From the NCBI RefSeq assembly GCF_032452875.1, contig NC_083876.1:5952001-6016000 (forward strand): a stretch of DNA of 64,000 bases, written 5' to 3'. The notes under the pieces are model-generated. The model was not told where the DNA came from, made no database searches, and saw only the letters and a list, made by a program, of their open reading frames with translations. The position numbers and the translations under genes are program-made. Each line of letters opens with the position of its first letter. The first letter of the stretch is position 1. Below are positions 11,906 through 23,547 of this stretch, piece by piece. This DNA is from Bos javanicus. Its lineage: Eukaryota; Chordata; Mammalia; Artiodactyla; Bovidae.

Positions 11906-12197
11906 AATAGGAAAACAACCATAGAGGGGTAAAATAGCAATAATATACTCAATGCTATGATCTATAAATTCATTATCTATGACATCTGGACTATACTTCC
12001 AATATAAGACTACAAAGGTTTTAATATGTTTTGGTCCTTTTCATTGCCTCTGACTGAATGGTTATAGAATTAAAGAGTGTTCCTGTAAGTGAAATATTTT
12101 GCATCTTCTCTTTTTCATTTTTCTCATGTTATTGTTCTTTTACCAGGATGAGAGTTCAGAAGTTACATACTTGATTTCCTTGTTTATTAAAACTTTT

Positions 12198-12330
12198 GAT
12201 GTATGTGCATTGTGTATACATATGTGTGTATGTGTATGTATGTATGGCACACAATGAAGGATTAATAAATGGTGCATAGTATGTATACATGTGCAAGGAT
12301 GTGTATATATATACACACACATATGTATAT
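12198..12330. repeat. TG/TA-rich low-complexity tract
   Basis: Impure runs of TATG, TG and TA units ('gtatgtgtatgtatgtatgg', 'gtgtatatatatacacacac') interrupted by about 45 bases of ordinary sequence. Confidence 0.8.
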
Positions 12331-12774
12331 ATTTCTTCTGATTAAAATGATAGGTATCTCATAAAATCTAATAATGACAAGATATATATCAAAATATATA
12401 TTTGATTCTATATTTAAATACATAGAGATAGAAAATAACTCTTACTAGGCTTTGTCTTTGATAAGCTCTCTGAAGAAGACAACACATTTCCTGGGGTAAC
12501 ATAGTGGTTGGGATTTTCTCATCTCTCGTCCTCAGTCTTCTGCAACCAATTGATCACCTCAACAAAAGAGTTTCTTATGTTGCAAAATTTAAATTCCCTT
12601 TACACATAGAGACACACATGTGTGCACAAGTAACCTAACATACTCAGTTTAAAAGAGAAATAAACATAGCTTCTAGCATGCTTGTCATAAGATCATCACC
12701 AGTTCCCCTTGTCTCCATGATTAGTCAGAGATATATGTGACTTTGGTAAGACTGGAAGGGGCAGTGGCCTAGAA

Positions 12775-12995
12775 AGGCAGCTAATAGTAATCTTTTGAGT
12801 CAAAGGAGTCTGGCTAAAAATCTCAATTTCTCTTAGTTTGAGTTACTTATCTACTATGAATCTATTTTCTTATTTTTATGAGAATATTGAGGGTTTTTTT
12901 TGAGACTTAAATAACGTAATGTAAGTAAAATGCTAAGTAGACTGCCTGGCACATAATGAGGGCTCAATAAATGGTTGCAATTAGGACTTTTATTG
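12775..12995 (+). mobile_element. MIR SINE
   Basis: Sense MIR-like sequence: 'tttgagttacttatctacta', 'ttttcttatttttatgag', then the characteristic 3' part 'ctgcctggcacataatgagg' and 'gctcaataaatggttg'. Old and diverged; boundaries approximate. Confidence 0.65.
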
Positions 12996-13079
12996 ACATT
13001 ATAAAACAGCCTTGCTGATGGTTTTGAGAATCATTAATAGCTACAGAGCAATGCTCACAGTTAACAGTCAGGTCGCTCC

Positions 13080-13145
13080 CAGGATCAAATGAGACAAATG
13101 TTCATAAAATACTTCACTCAGGACCTGGCACATTTACCAGTCCTT
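13080..13145 (+). mobile_element. MIR-like 3' fragment
   Basis: 'aggatcaaatgagacaaatg' followed by 'aaatacttcactcaggacct' and 'ggcacat' fits the MIR 3' portion. Too short for certainty. Confidence 0.4.
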
Positions 13146-14184
13146 TTCTCTTCCTGCCTTTTAATCTACATCTAAGGGAGAACACAGAATAATGTGTTAC
13201 TATATCCAAATTTTGAAGAGAAAATGATCATATTATTTTTATTGCAATCATTTCACAGCTTTGATCAAAACTGATATCATGAAATAATAGAAAAATATTC
13301 CTTTTCTGAGTTAGCATATTGCTTGGATTCAATAAAGGATTATTAAATGATTTACATGAGTTTTTTTAATGATATGAAAGAAGGCATAAAAGTATTTGCT
13401 ACTCTTTTTAAATCAAAATTTGGTTGACATGAAGCCAATTTTCCTTGTTGTTTATTGTCTTTTAAAACATTTATTCTATAATAGCTAAATGTGAATGCAT
13501 TAGTAAGATAAAATATCCTTGATATCTTCTCAAGCATTTCAGTTTTGTACTGTCTTTAAAAATATGATTTTTGTGAATTTTTTCTTACTTTCTAGTTTTT
13601 GCTCAGTGTTAACCTATTGCAATCTGACATATTTCAAGTCTTCAATCAATTTTTAAAAATCATTATGCTTACAGCAATATATATCAAAAATAGTTACTAA
13701 TTGTTTGCATGAGAAAAAAATCAACATTAGATTAACATTTCTTATAAAACATGTCAAGTTTTATGTTCTTGAACTCATTTAGCTATTTTTACTTATCTGT
13801 TCATTTTAAGATGAGTTAGTTGATGATGTAAAAGAGCCATGCTAATCTGAAGATAAATACCATAGAAAAATAATGTTAAAAATTATAATTTTGATTAAGA
13901 AAATCCAATATATTTACTTTTACCTCATTATGACAGCTAATAACTAAATGGCCCATAGTTTGTGTACTTTTAGTATGCAGATGGGAGATTAGAGGTCTGA
14001 CAAAGCATGTTTAAACAATAATTTAATAAAAATAATAAACATCAAAAATACTTCTATATTTTACATCGTGTAGTTCATGCTGACAAAGAATAAGCTTTAA
14101 TGTCCTTCAACACACACACACATTCATACATACACATGTTCATTATTCCATTATTCTATCCATGTTCCAGTTTTAAGAAAACTA

Positions 14185-14412
14185 ACTTTGGGCACCTGAT
14201 GCAAAGAATCAACTAATTAGAAAAGACCCTGATGCTGAGAAAGATTGAAGGCAGGAGAAGGGGACAGTAGAGGATGAGATGGTTGGATGGTGTCACCGAC
14301 TCAATGGGTTTTAGCAAACTCTAGGAGATGGTGAAGGACAGAAAATCTTGGCATGCTGTAGTCCATGGGGGTCGCAAAGAATTGGGCATGACTGAGTAAC
14401 TGAACAACAACA
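14185..14412 (+). mobile_element. BovB LINE, 3' end
   Basis: Sense BovB terminus: 'gcacctgatgcaaagaatca', 'accctgatgctgagaaagat', 'gatgagatggttggatggtg', 'catgctgtagtccatggg', ending 'gactgagtaactgaacaa'. About 230 bases remain. Confidence 0.92.
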
Positions 14413-15730
14413 AATTTCCCTTAGTATAAAGACAGTGCTAAAGATTGTTGAAAACACCACTTTGCAATCTTTCAATTTTATTTTCTTTATTATCACATCT
14501 TCAGGGGAGGATGAAACAAGCAATATTTTTTAAGCTAAATGTATATTTAGCCATGTTTCTTCCCTCTCCTTCTTTGCTTACGAACATATAAATAAGTTTT
14601 GCAGAATTTTGTGAACTCCTCATCTCTTGCTGAATAAATTAAAAACTGCTCATTTAATATTATACCTTACTGTTTTCCCTTTGAGTAAAAAACAACCAAG
14701 TATGAATTACTAGTGTTAAGATGCATTCAATGAGCACTTTAAAAGTTTAGTTTTTTCTTCCTGGCATGTGATAATATGTTATTCTCAGTATAAAATCCTC
14801 CAGATATAATATCAAAGAATAACAGAGAAGTTAGTAGAAGTAGTAAAAAGTAAGGTCTCTACAGCAATAATGAATACATCAAGAGTAGGAATCTAAGAAT
14901 TTGATTACCAGATTGAACTTTTAGTGTTTTCCAGCCTGATGGACTATCTCTAAGCCACATAGATCTCATGGGAAACATTATCGCATAATACACTTGTCAC
15001 AAAATTAAGTTTTTAAGCAATTTTTGAAAATACAAACTCAAATTGTTTTGCATAGAAATCTATTGTTTCTTTATAAGCCATGACTTTTTGCTAAAATCTT
15101 TACAAACACTCTCTGTATTTTAAGCCCTTATAATTTGAAAGTGTTCAGAAAGGAGATTTTGTTACTGGGAAGTAATACAGTTCAATGCTTTAAAACAAAT
15201 ACAATTTAAGAACCTGCTTTACAACGAGCATTTTGAATTGAAAGTCAATCATCACAAAATCACTCTTTACCAAGTATTTTTCTATTTAGTTGTTCTCCTT
15301 TTACCTTTCTTACCACTCATCTTAGTTTGTGAAAGATTCATCAGTCAGCTTCACAGGATCTAGCTGAACAGTTGGGATGAAACTTACTTCCCAAGAGAAT
15401 TAACTTGGACATCTTATTGTATGAGATAATTGGTGAATTTAGTTAACTCTCCATTTTAACTGATATAGATGAACAGATGCTGAAATAATACAGTTAGTGG
15501 ATGAGGTGGGGCAGTGAGGAATCCCCCATTTAGAGCTGGAAAAACATTGTTATGTTTTTTCCCTTATATGTTTACATGTCTTATAATGTGGAATTCAAAC
15601 ATGTGCTTACAATAGATCTTAATATTAACAAAAAGTTTGAACATAAATTTGTATATAAGTTTCATCAAAGTCTTACAAAGGAAGGAAGGACATACAGTAA
15701 AGTTCACTAGTGGTTGATCTGAAAACAAGA
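14413..15730. other. AT-rich non-coding interval
   Basis: AT-rich, with no repeat family, gene or RNA that I can recognise. Confidence 0.6.
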
Positions 15731-15741
15731 ACATTTGATCT

Positions 15742-15920
15742 TTTTTTTTTTTTTCTGTTCTGGGTCTTCATTGTAGTGCCAAGGGCTACTATCTAGCTGT
15801 GGGTGTGGACTTATTGGCTTTAGTTGCACGTGGGATCCCAGTGCTCTGAGCAGGGATCTAACCCATGCCCGCTGTACTGGAAGGCATATTCTTAACCCCT
15901 GGGGAACCAGGGAAGTCCCA
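15742..15920 (-). mobile_element. CHR-2-type tRNA-derived SINE (short form)
   Basis: A T tract at the left is the complement of its A tail. It is followed by 'gttctgggtcttcattgtag', 'ctttagttgcacgtgggatc' and the antisense tRNA head 'cagggatctaacccatgccc' to 'accagggaagtccc'. CHR-type SINEs are shared by cetartiodactyls. Imperfect 11 bp flanks ('acatttgatct' / 'gcatttggtct') look like an old duplication. Confidence 0.78.
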
Positions 15921-15933
15921 CAGCATTTGGTCT

Positions 15934-18122
15934 TGATAGATGAACACTCTCTGATTATCCTTCAGCAGAGAGACGTGGTTGTTGGCTCTTTGAGGTGAAA
16001 TCACACTGGGGCTAGTGTGCACAAAAGTAAAAAAGGGGTCTGAATGGATGAAGGTAAAGCCATGCCAGCACCTGCCTAGATGTTTATTATTATCATTACT
16101 GTATATTTCTCTTGTGTGTACAAGAGATCATAAATATGCCCTGCCCTTAAGAAAGACATCAGTATCATCTCAACATGATTGGATAGGGTATTATAAATCA
16201 GAAATAGAAAAAAAAAAAAAACCTTAGGAGTGTACCTGAGAGTGTTCTCAATAGGCACTCAATATTTATTCAATTAATTGATAAATTAATGAGACTAATT
16301 AGCACCCACTTTATTATCTCAGTCAAGGTTTAACTCTACTTGGGGCAAGAACATTGCATTCCTCTTGTGTAATATGTATTAGGACAATGCATTTGCTGCT
16401 TTATTTGCTAAAATGCTTTGCACATATTAGGAACTCAAATACATAACTGGAACTCTTTCACCTAAGCTCCAGCCATGATATTCAAATTCCTTCCAGTCTT
16501 TTCTTCCTTGATTGTGATTTAGAAAACCAAGGAGGTCTCTAAAACAAGTAGGAAATAGAATCTCAACCATTGTGAATAAAGTGCCTCTTGTGGGCCTGTG
16601 TGCATGAACATTTTATTTTTTCTATAATTAAATGAATGTAAAGTGATTCTTCTCATGCACAGGTAGAAGAGAGAAACTTGAAAATAAACTACATTCATCA
16701 TTCTCATGTTTTATATAAGTTGGCCTGTTCTATCTTGTCATAACAAACTTCACAGATGACTACTAATAAGTTTTATATGCAGCAAATCAAATGAAGGGTG
16801 AAAGTGAGCAGGCAATTTTTCCACAGAATTTTGAATCATATGGAAAATGTATCTTTCCTCTTTTAGAAGCTGCAGCTAACTTCAAGTAATCAATGCATGT
16901 GATGAGAAATTGCTCTGTTTTCTAAAATCATAACAATTTGAAGAATTGGAAATCAATCTACTCAGGAAATGAAAATGATAAGTGAGTAATCCGAATGATA
17001 AAAATAGCATTATATTTTCTCAAAAGGACATTTATATAAACATATTCAGTCAAATATTCACCCAAAGCAGAAAGTTACATTGAATGATAAATTGAATTCA
17101 TATATTAGAGTAAGAAGTAATTTTGTTTATTAATAACATTTGATTTTATATTCAACATAATGTGATTGCACAATTCTATTTTTCAAATGTAAGTCTATGA
17201 TAATCTTTCAGTTAATATTTGATATTTCTCCCATCCTGTCTACTAAAATGAATCATATATAGATATAAAACAAAGCCTCTGTTTCCTAAAAAATGTGATT
17301 TTCTTTGATTAGACAGTACAGTGGAAAAAAAAAAAAAAACTTGTTCATAATAAAATGTGCCTAAAATACCATAGGAACAGAATGAGCCACATGTTACTAA
17401 AACAACTTAACAGAGCATCTTATCAGAGCTTCAGCAACCAGTGTCTGATCAGCTTAATTTTCTTGGTCTGGCTACAGACTTGAACTGTGAATTGAAATGT
17501 CTACATTTCTGATTTTGCTTCTTTACACTCAATCATAGCCAGAATCAGATTCTGGTGTCTGGCTCTGTTCATTTCTGGCTCTTTCTAACAAGTACCCCCA
17601 ACCAATGTAGCCTGATGTGTTAGAATCCTAGCCTGAAACAATAGGATTCTTCATTTGGCAATGAATCTGCTCCTGGACTTTTCTCCATAGCTTGGAATGG
17701 CACTTGAATACCACACCTATATTGTTTATTTCTGGACACCTTTTAGGTGATGGCCACTGGTGGTGTCCTACTGAACTCTCTATCAGCCAAAAAGTCACTG
17801 ACTTTTCAAGTTATAATTGTAGAAGGAGGCTGGTTAAAATTTTTCTGCAGAAGCTCAAGAGAAGCATTCCTGTGAGGATCCAGAAAGGGTTTTATTACTA
17901 ACCTCCACTTCAGGCTTCTTTACTTGAAAATGTATTAAGTTGTTCAGAGGCTCTGAGATATGAAAATAACGGTATCCAATGTATAATTCTAAACTGTGGC
18001 AATACGAAATTACAAAATAAATGTTAAGAATAGCAATTAAAATTCGCTACTCCTAAGAATACTTTATTTAATATGCATTATATATTTTAAGTTAATTTTA
18101 GAGTATGTCTCATTCTAGTGCT
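15934..18122. other. AT-rich non-coding interval
   Basis: No ruminant-specific repeat over 2.2 kb. A short MIR-like phrase ('ggcactcaatatttattcaa') occurs near 16253, plus A tracts at 16206-16222 and 17324-17339. Small open frames lack support. Confidence 0.55.
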
Positions 18123-18345
18123 GGGCTTCCTGGGTGATGGTAGTGATAAAGAACCTGCCTGCCAATGCAGGAGACATGAAACATGAGCTCAGTTCCTGGG
18201 TCAGGAAGATCCTCTGGAGGATGGCACTGCAATCCACACCAGTATTCTTGCCTGGAGAATCCCATGAATAGAGAAGCCTAGCGGGCTACAGCCCATAGGG
18301 TCAGATAGACTCGGACACGACTGTAGTGATTTATCACACATGCTA
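18123..18345 (+). mobile_element. Bov-tA SINE
   Basis: Sense copy: 'gggcttcctgggtgatgg', 'gataaagaacctgcctgcc', 'cagttcctgggtcaggaaga', 'ttcttgcctggagaatccca', 'agactcggacacgactg'. Complete with modest divergence. Confidence 0.92.
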
Positions 18346-18516
18346 GTGCTATATGCACAGATTTTGCCACCTATCATGTAATCAGTTATAGTTTCTACAC
18401 TTTGTTGAGTTAGTGTTTAAGTCCAATGTTCTTCCTTAGGCTTATGGTGAGCTCCCACAATCCTACAGGTGACCTTTTCAACTTCTATTGTAAAGATATC
18501 TAAATTCAGGTATCTG

Positions 18517-18938
18517 GGCTTCCTGGTGGCTTAGTGGTGAAGAAGCTGCTTGCCAGTGCAGGTTACACAGGTTTGATCCCTGGTCTGGGAAGATCCCACA
18601 TGCCATGGAGCAACTAAGCCATGGACCACAACTGCTGACCCTGTGCTCTAGAGCCTAGAAATGGAAACTACTGAAACCTGCACAGCCTAGAGCCTTGCTC
18701 CAAAACAAGAAAAGGCCCACACAATGAGAAGCCCACACACCACATCTACAGAGTAGCCTCTGCTTACCACAACTGAACACGTGTATACCCGTGGCGGATT
18801 CATGTTGATGTGTGGCAAAACCAATACAATATTGTAAAGTAATTATCCTCTAATTAAAATAAATACATTTAATTTTAAAAAAGAGAAAATCTCACACAGT
18901 AACAAAGACCCAGCACAGCCAAAAGTAAATATTTTTAT
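18517..18938 (+). mobile_element. CHR-2-type SINE split by an L1 3' end
   Basis: Sense tRNA-derived head 'gggcttcctggtggcttag', then 'gatcccacatgccatggagc', 'agcctctgcttaccacaact'. The sequence then jumps to L1 and resumes at about 18882 with 'agagaaaatctcacacagta' and 'agacccagcacagccaaaag', the normal continuation of this SINE. The L1 therefore inserted later. Confidence 0.78.
18775..18884 (+). mobile_element. Ruminant L1 3' end nested in a SINE
   Basis: About 110 bases of L1 3' UTR: 'gaacacgtgtatacccgtgg', 'cggattcatgttgatgtgtg', 'attgtaaagtaattatcct', then an A-rich tail. Extreme 5' truncation. It interrupts the CHR-2-type SINE. Confidence 0.85.
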
Positions 18939-19135
18939 AAATATATACAAATCGACCAATGTGATACACTATATTAACAAATTGAAAGATAAAAACCATA
19001 TGATAACCTCAATAGATGCAGAAAAGGCCTTTGATAAAATTCAGCACCCATTTATGATTAAAAATCTTCAAAAATGAGCATAGAAGGAACTTGATTCAAC
19101 ATAGTAAAGGCCATATATGATAAACCTACAGTAGC

Positions 19136-19516
19136 ATGATTTTCAATGGTGAAAAACTGAAAGCGTTTCCCCTAAGACCAGGAACAAGACAAGGGTGTAC
19201 ACTTTCCCCACTATTATTCAACATAGTTCTGGAAGTCCTAGCTGCAGCAATCAGAGAAGAACAAGAAATAAAAGTAATCCAAATTGAAAAAGTAGAAGTA
19301 AAGCTTTCACTGTTTGCAGATGAAATGATACTGTACATAGAAAACCCTAAAGATAGTATTGGAAAATTACTAGAGCTAATCAGTGAATCTAGCAAAGTTG
19401 CAGGATACAAAATCAATACGTGTAAATCACTTGCATTTCTATATACTAACAATGAAAAATTAGAAAGAGAAACTAAGGAATCAATCCCATTCACCATCGC
19501 AACAAAAAAGTATTAA
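19136..19516 (+). pseudogene. L1 ORF2 reverse-transcriptase fragment
   Basis: A 126-codon open stretch of L1 ORF2. Residues 19-29 are the conserved 'QGCTLSPLLFN' block. Residues 60-63 read FADE where active L1 reverse transcriptases have FADD, so one catalytic aspartate is replaced by glutamate. Downstream 'ENPKDS' and 'KINTCKS' match the family. Further ORF2 pieces follow in other frames (19539-19733). The gene is dead by truncation and frameshift. Confidence 0.9.
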
Positions 19517-20379
19517 ATATCTAGGAATAAACTTACCTATGGAGACAAAAGAAATGTACACAGAAAACTATAAGATACTGATGAAAGAAATAAAAAATGA
19601 CATAAAAAGATGGAGAGATATTCCATGTTCCTGGATAGAAAGGATCAATACTGTGAAAATGACTATACTGCCAAACACAATCTACAGATTCAATGCAATC
19701 CTTATCAAATTACCAATGATATTTTTCACATAACTAGAACAAAAAATTTCACAACTCATATGGAAACATAAAAGACCCTGAATACCCAAAGCAGTCTTGA
19801 GAAAGAAGAATGGAACTGGAGGAATCAACCTTCCTGACTTCAGATTATACTACAAAGCTACAGTCATCAAGACAGTATGGTACTGGCACAAAAACAGAAA
19901 TGTAGACCAATGGAACATGATAGAAAGAGCATGAACATATGGGTAACTTATTTTTGACAAAGGAGGCAAGAATATACAATGGGGCAAAGACAGCCTCTGC
20001 AATAAATGGTGCTAGGATAACTGGACATCTACATATAAAAGAATAAATTAGAACACTTCCTAACACCATACAAAAAGATAAACTCATAAGGGATTAAAGA
20101 TCTAAGTGTAAGACCAGAAACTCTAAAATTTAGAGAAAAACATAGGCAGAACACTCAAGGACATAAATCAAAACAAGATCCTCTATGATTCACCTCCTAG
20201 AGTAACAGAAATAAAAACAAATGTAAACAAATGGTACTTGATTAAAGTTAAAACCTTTTGCTCAGCAAAGAAAACTATAAGCCGGGTGAAAAGACAGCCC
20301 TCATAATGGGAGAAAATAACAGCAAATGAAACAATTGGCAAAGGATTATTTTCTAAAATACACAAGCAGGTCATACAAC

Positions 20380-20980
20380 CTGCTTTTTTTTTTTTTTTTT
20401 GGGTTCAAGATTGTTTTTATTTTCAGAGCCTGCAACAGTTGGTTAGCAATGCTAACTGAGCTGGTATGATCTGAAGGCCATCCCACCTCCCTTTTCAGGC
20501 ATTCAACCAACAGAATCCCTACAAACAAGATTGGAGACCAATTCAGATGGGTCTCAGTGTGTGTGGGGGTAGAGGCCTTCTGTTCCCCTCCTCCCCACAT
20601 ACTTTTTCTAACAAGATTGTTTTATAGTCAAAAGCAACTCAAACCCATAACATAGCAACCAGTCATCTCCAGTATCACTGATTTCCTCCCCACCCCCAGA
20701 ACAGGAAGCTGAGGCAAGAGGGGAGACTGACTCTTGAATATAAGAAAAACTTGGCAACACCCCGGTGGAGCAGAGATGGTGAGGAAGCCAGCGCCTAAAG
20801 GTAGGGATGAGCAGGTACCAAACAGCCCTGTCCAGAATCAATCCACTCAGCCCCAGCTCCTTGGGAGGTGTTCCTTTGAGATCCCCACTTCTGTGGGGTG
20901 AGATGAGGGACAACTGGTGACGACCCATCTCTCCCTGTCCCTCAAATTAAAACATGATAAACTCAAAGTTTTACCTTCAA
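20380..20980 (-). pseudogene. Retrocopied mRNA 3' end inserted in L1
   Basis: The flanking L1 reads 'gtcatacaac' to the left and 'caacttaatacaagaaaaac' to the right, so these 600 bases are foreign. On the minus strand the insert ends with a polyadenylation signal (AATAAA in 'ctgaaaataaaaacaatc'), then 'ttgaaccc' and a 17-base A tail (T run 20384-20400). Its composition is richer in GC than the L1. No long conserved frame is visible, so it is probably the 3' UTR of a host mRNA. I cannot name the source gene. Flanking duplication is short and imperfect. Confidence 0.75.
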
Positions 20981-22044
20981 AACAACTTAATACAAGAAAA
21001 ACAAACAACCCAATCAAAAAGCGGGGAAAAGACCTAAACAGACATTTCTCCAAAGAAGACACACAAATGGCTAACAAACACATGGAGAGATGTTAAACAT
21101 AGCTCATTATTAGAGAAATACAAATCAAAACTACAGTGAGATATCACCTTATACCAGTCAGAATGGCTATCATCAAAATGGCTACAAACAGTAAATGTTG
21201 GTGAGGGTGTGGAGAAAAGGGAACACTCTTGCACCTTGGTAGGAATGTAAATTGATACAGTCACTATGGAAGACGGTATGGAGATTCCTTTAAAAAGTAG
21301 GAATAAAACCACCATATGATCCAGCAATCCCGCTCCTAAGCTTATACCCTGAGGAAACCAAAACTGAAAAAAGACACGTGTATCCCATTGTTCATTGCAG
21401 CATTGTTTACAATAGCTAGAACATGAAAGCAACCTAGATGTCCATCAACAGATGAATGGATAAAGAAGTTGTGGTACATATACACAATGGAATATTACTC
21501 AGCCATAGAAAGGAACACCTTTAAGTCAGCTCTAATGAGGTGGATGAACCTAGAACCTATTATACAGAGAGAAGTACGTCAGAAAGAGAAAGATAAATAT
21601 TGTATTCTAATACATATATACAGAATCTAGAAAATTGGCACTGAAGAATTTATTTACAGAGCAACAGTGCAAAAACAGACATAGAGAATAGACTTAAGGA
21701 CATGGAAAGAGGGGAGGAGAGGGTGAGATGTATGGACAGAGTAACATGGAAACTTATATTACCACGTGTAAAATAGATAGCCAAACGGGAATTTGCTCTA
21801 TATCTCAGGAAACTCGAAAAGGGGGTCTGTATCAACCTAGAGGAGTGGGATGGGGAAGGAGGTTCAGAAGGCAGGAGATATATGTATACCTATGGCTGAT
21901 TCATCCTGAGGTTTGACTGAAAACAGCAAAATGCTATAAAGCATTTATCTTTCAATAAAAAATAAATAACTTTTAAAAATTGGAAAAGAATAAACCCAGG
22001 TATGTAGGAAATTAATGTATCAGTTTAGGTTTCCTCAGTGTATG

Positions 22045-22215
22045 GGGCTCTGTGACAATATCTAGAAAGGTGGGATGGGGAGGGAGATTGGAAGGAGGTT
22101 TGGGAGGAAGGGAACATGAGCGTACCTATGGCTGATTCCTGTTGATATTTGACAGTAAACAATTAAATTCTGTAAAGCAATTATCCTTCAATTAAAAAAC
22201 AAAGTGACAATAAAA
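22045..22215 (+). mobile_element. Ruminant L1 3' end
   Basis: 'gacaatatctagaaaggtgg', a G-rich block, 'gtacctatggctgattcctg', 'ttgatatttgacagtaaaca', tail 'tccttcaattaaaaaac'. Heavily truncated; a separate insertion from the preceding L1. Confidence 0.85.
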
Positions 22216-22356
22216 ATAAATTGTTTATATATATAAACGATTATATATATATAAGGTTCTTGTCTGGAGAATCCCATGGACAGAGGAGCCTGGTGGGCTA
22301 TATAGTCCATGGTGTCACAAAGAGTCAAACACGACAAAGTGTCTCACACATACATA
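22216..22356 (+). mobile_element. Bov-tA SINE, 3' part, behind an AT tract
   Basis: After an AT-rich dyad-like tract (22226-22255) the sequence reads 'ttcttgtctggagaatccca', 'ggacagaggagcctggtggg', 'tcacaaagagtcaaacacga'. The tRNA head is absent. Confidence 0.82.
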
Positions 22357-22674
22357 CAGAGTGGCTCTAATTGCCTGAATTTAAATTTCAACTCCAATTT
22401 TACTGACTATGCAATTCCCAGGAACTTAGTTATGTGTCTCTGTACTTGTTTCTCATCTTTTTTCACAACTATTTTTGTTGAGATATAATTCACATATAAA
22501 ATCATGCAAATCTGAGATATACAACTTGTTGATGTGATACATTTATATATCACATAATTACCATGTCATATAACATCATCATCATCTTTTTCTGTAGTGG
22601 GAAGAATTAAGATCTAGTCTTTTAACAACTTTAAAGTTTATAATGCAGTATTGCTGTCTACTATATAAACACTG

Positions 22675-22796
22675 TAGTGTTAGTTGCTCAGTTATGTCTG
22701 ACTCTTAGGGACCCCAAGGACTCTAGACAGCCAGGCTCCTCCATCCTGGAATTTTCCAGTCAAGAATATTGGAGTGGGTAGCCATTCCTTTCTCTA
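22675..22796 (-). mobile_element. Bov-tA/BovA fragment
   Basis: 'gtgttagttgctcagttatg', 'agccaggctcctccatcctg', 'aagaatattggagtgggtag'. Only the BovB-derived half is present. It sits in the antisense L1. Confidence 0.83.
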
Positions 22797-23068
22797 CTGT
22801 ACACTGTATCTCCAGGAATTATTTATCTACTGATCAAAAGCTTGTAACCTTATACAGCATGTCCCCAATTTTCCCATCCTCCAGCTCTTGATAACCATCT
22901 TTCTTTTCTCTGTTCCTGTGAGTTCAGTTTAGATTCCACATATACTGTATGGTCTTATACATTACTTAGCTTTCTCTGTCTGACTTATCTCACTTAGCAT
23001 AATGCCCTGAAGGATTCTTACTTTGTTGAAAAGAGACCTTTCTTCTTTCTCAGGGCTGAATAATATTC

Positions 23069-23129
<61 letters not shown>
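23069..23129. repeat. (TA)n(CA)n microsatellite
   Basis: Compound tract: about 9 TA units, then about 18 CA/AC units, then a short TA run. It lies inside antisense L1 sequence. Confidence 0.95.
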
Positions 23130-23334
23130 GAACTTTTTATCCACTGATAAATATTTAGGCCGTTTAAATATTTTGCTATTGTGCATAATGCTGCAATAAA
23201 CACTGGAGTGAATATATCTCATCATTTTCTTTGGATATATAGCTAGAAGCAAGATAGGTGGATAATCTATTGGTTCTCTTTTTAACTTGGGAGGGAAGGT
23301 AAATACTGTTTTTCATAGTTGGTAAACCAATTTG

Positions 23335-23547
23335 GGGCTTCCCTGTTGGCTCAGTGGGAGAGAACCCACCTGCCAATGCAGGAGATATGGGTTCAATCCA
23401 TGGATCAGGAAGATGCCCTCTAGTAAGAAGGGGCAACTCACTCCAGTATTCTTGTGCAGGAAATCCCATGGACAGAGGAGCCTGGTGACCTACAGGCCAT
23501 GGAGTCACAAAAGTGTCAGATATGATTTAGCAACTAAACAACAAAAA
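23335..23547 (+). mobile_element. Bov-tA SINE
   Basis: Sense: 'gggcttccctgttggctcag', 'agagaacccacctgccaatg', 'gggttcaatccatggatcag', 'cactccagtattcttgtgca', ending 'tagcaactaaacaaca'. 'caatttg' flanks it at 23328-23334 and 23548-23554. Inserted in the antisense L1. Confidence 0.93.

Larger units (their letters stand above)
11121..14184. other. Repeat-poor non-coding interval
   Basis: Three kilobases without any ruminant-specific LINE or SINE. Only ancient MIR-like remnants and TG/TA low-complexity sequence (listed separately) are visible. No coding potential: all open frames are short and lack features. Confidence 0.6.
18941..21975 (+). mobile_element. Ruminant L1, 5'-truncated, interrupted by a retrocopy
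   Basis: Begins inside the ORF2 reverse-transcriptase region ('aatgtgatacactatattaa', 'gatgcagaaaaggcctttga') and runs through the C-terminal coding part to the 3' UTR ('cctagaggagtgggatgggg', 'tatgtatacctatggctgat') and the tail at 'ctttcaataaaaaataaata'. The coding sequence is broken by 20380-20980 (a separate insertion) and by point lesions. L1 supplies the machinery for retrocopies such as the one it now contains. Confidence 0.92.

Noticed and set aside
21034..21432. A 132-codon minus-strand frame
   Set aside because: Antisense shadow of L1 ORF2 C-terminal sequence.
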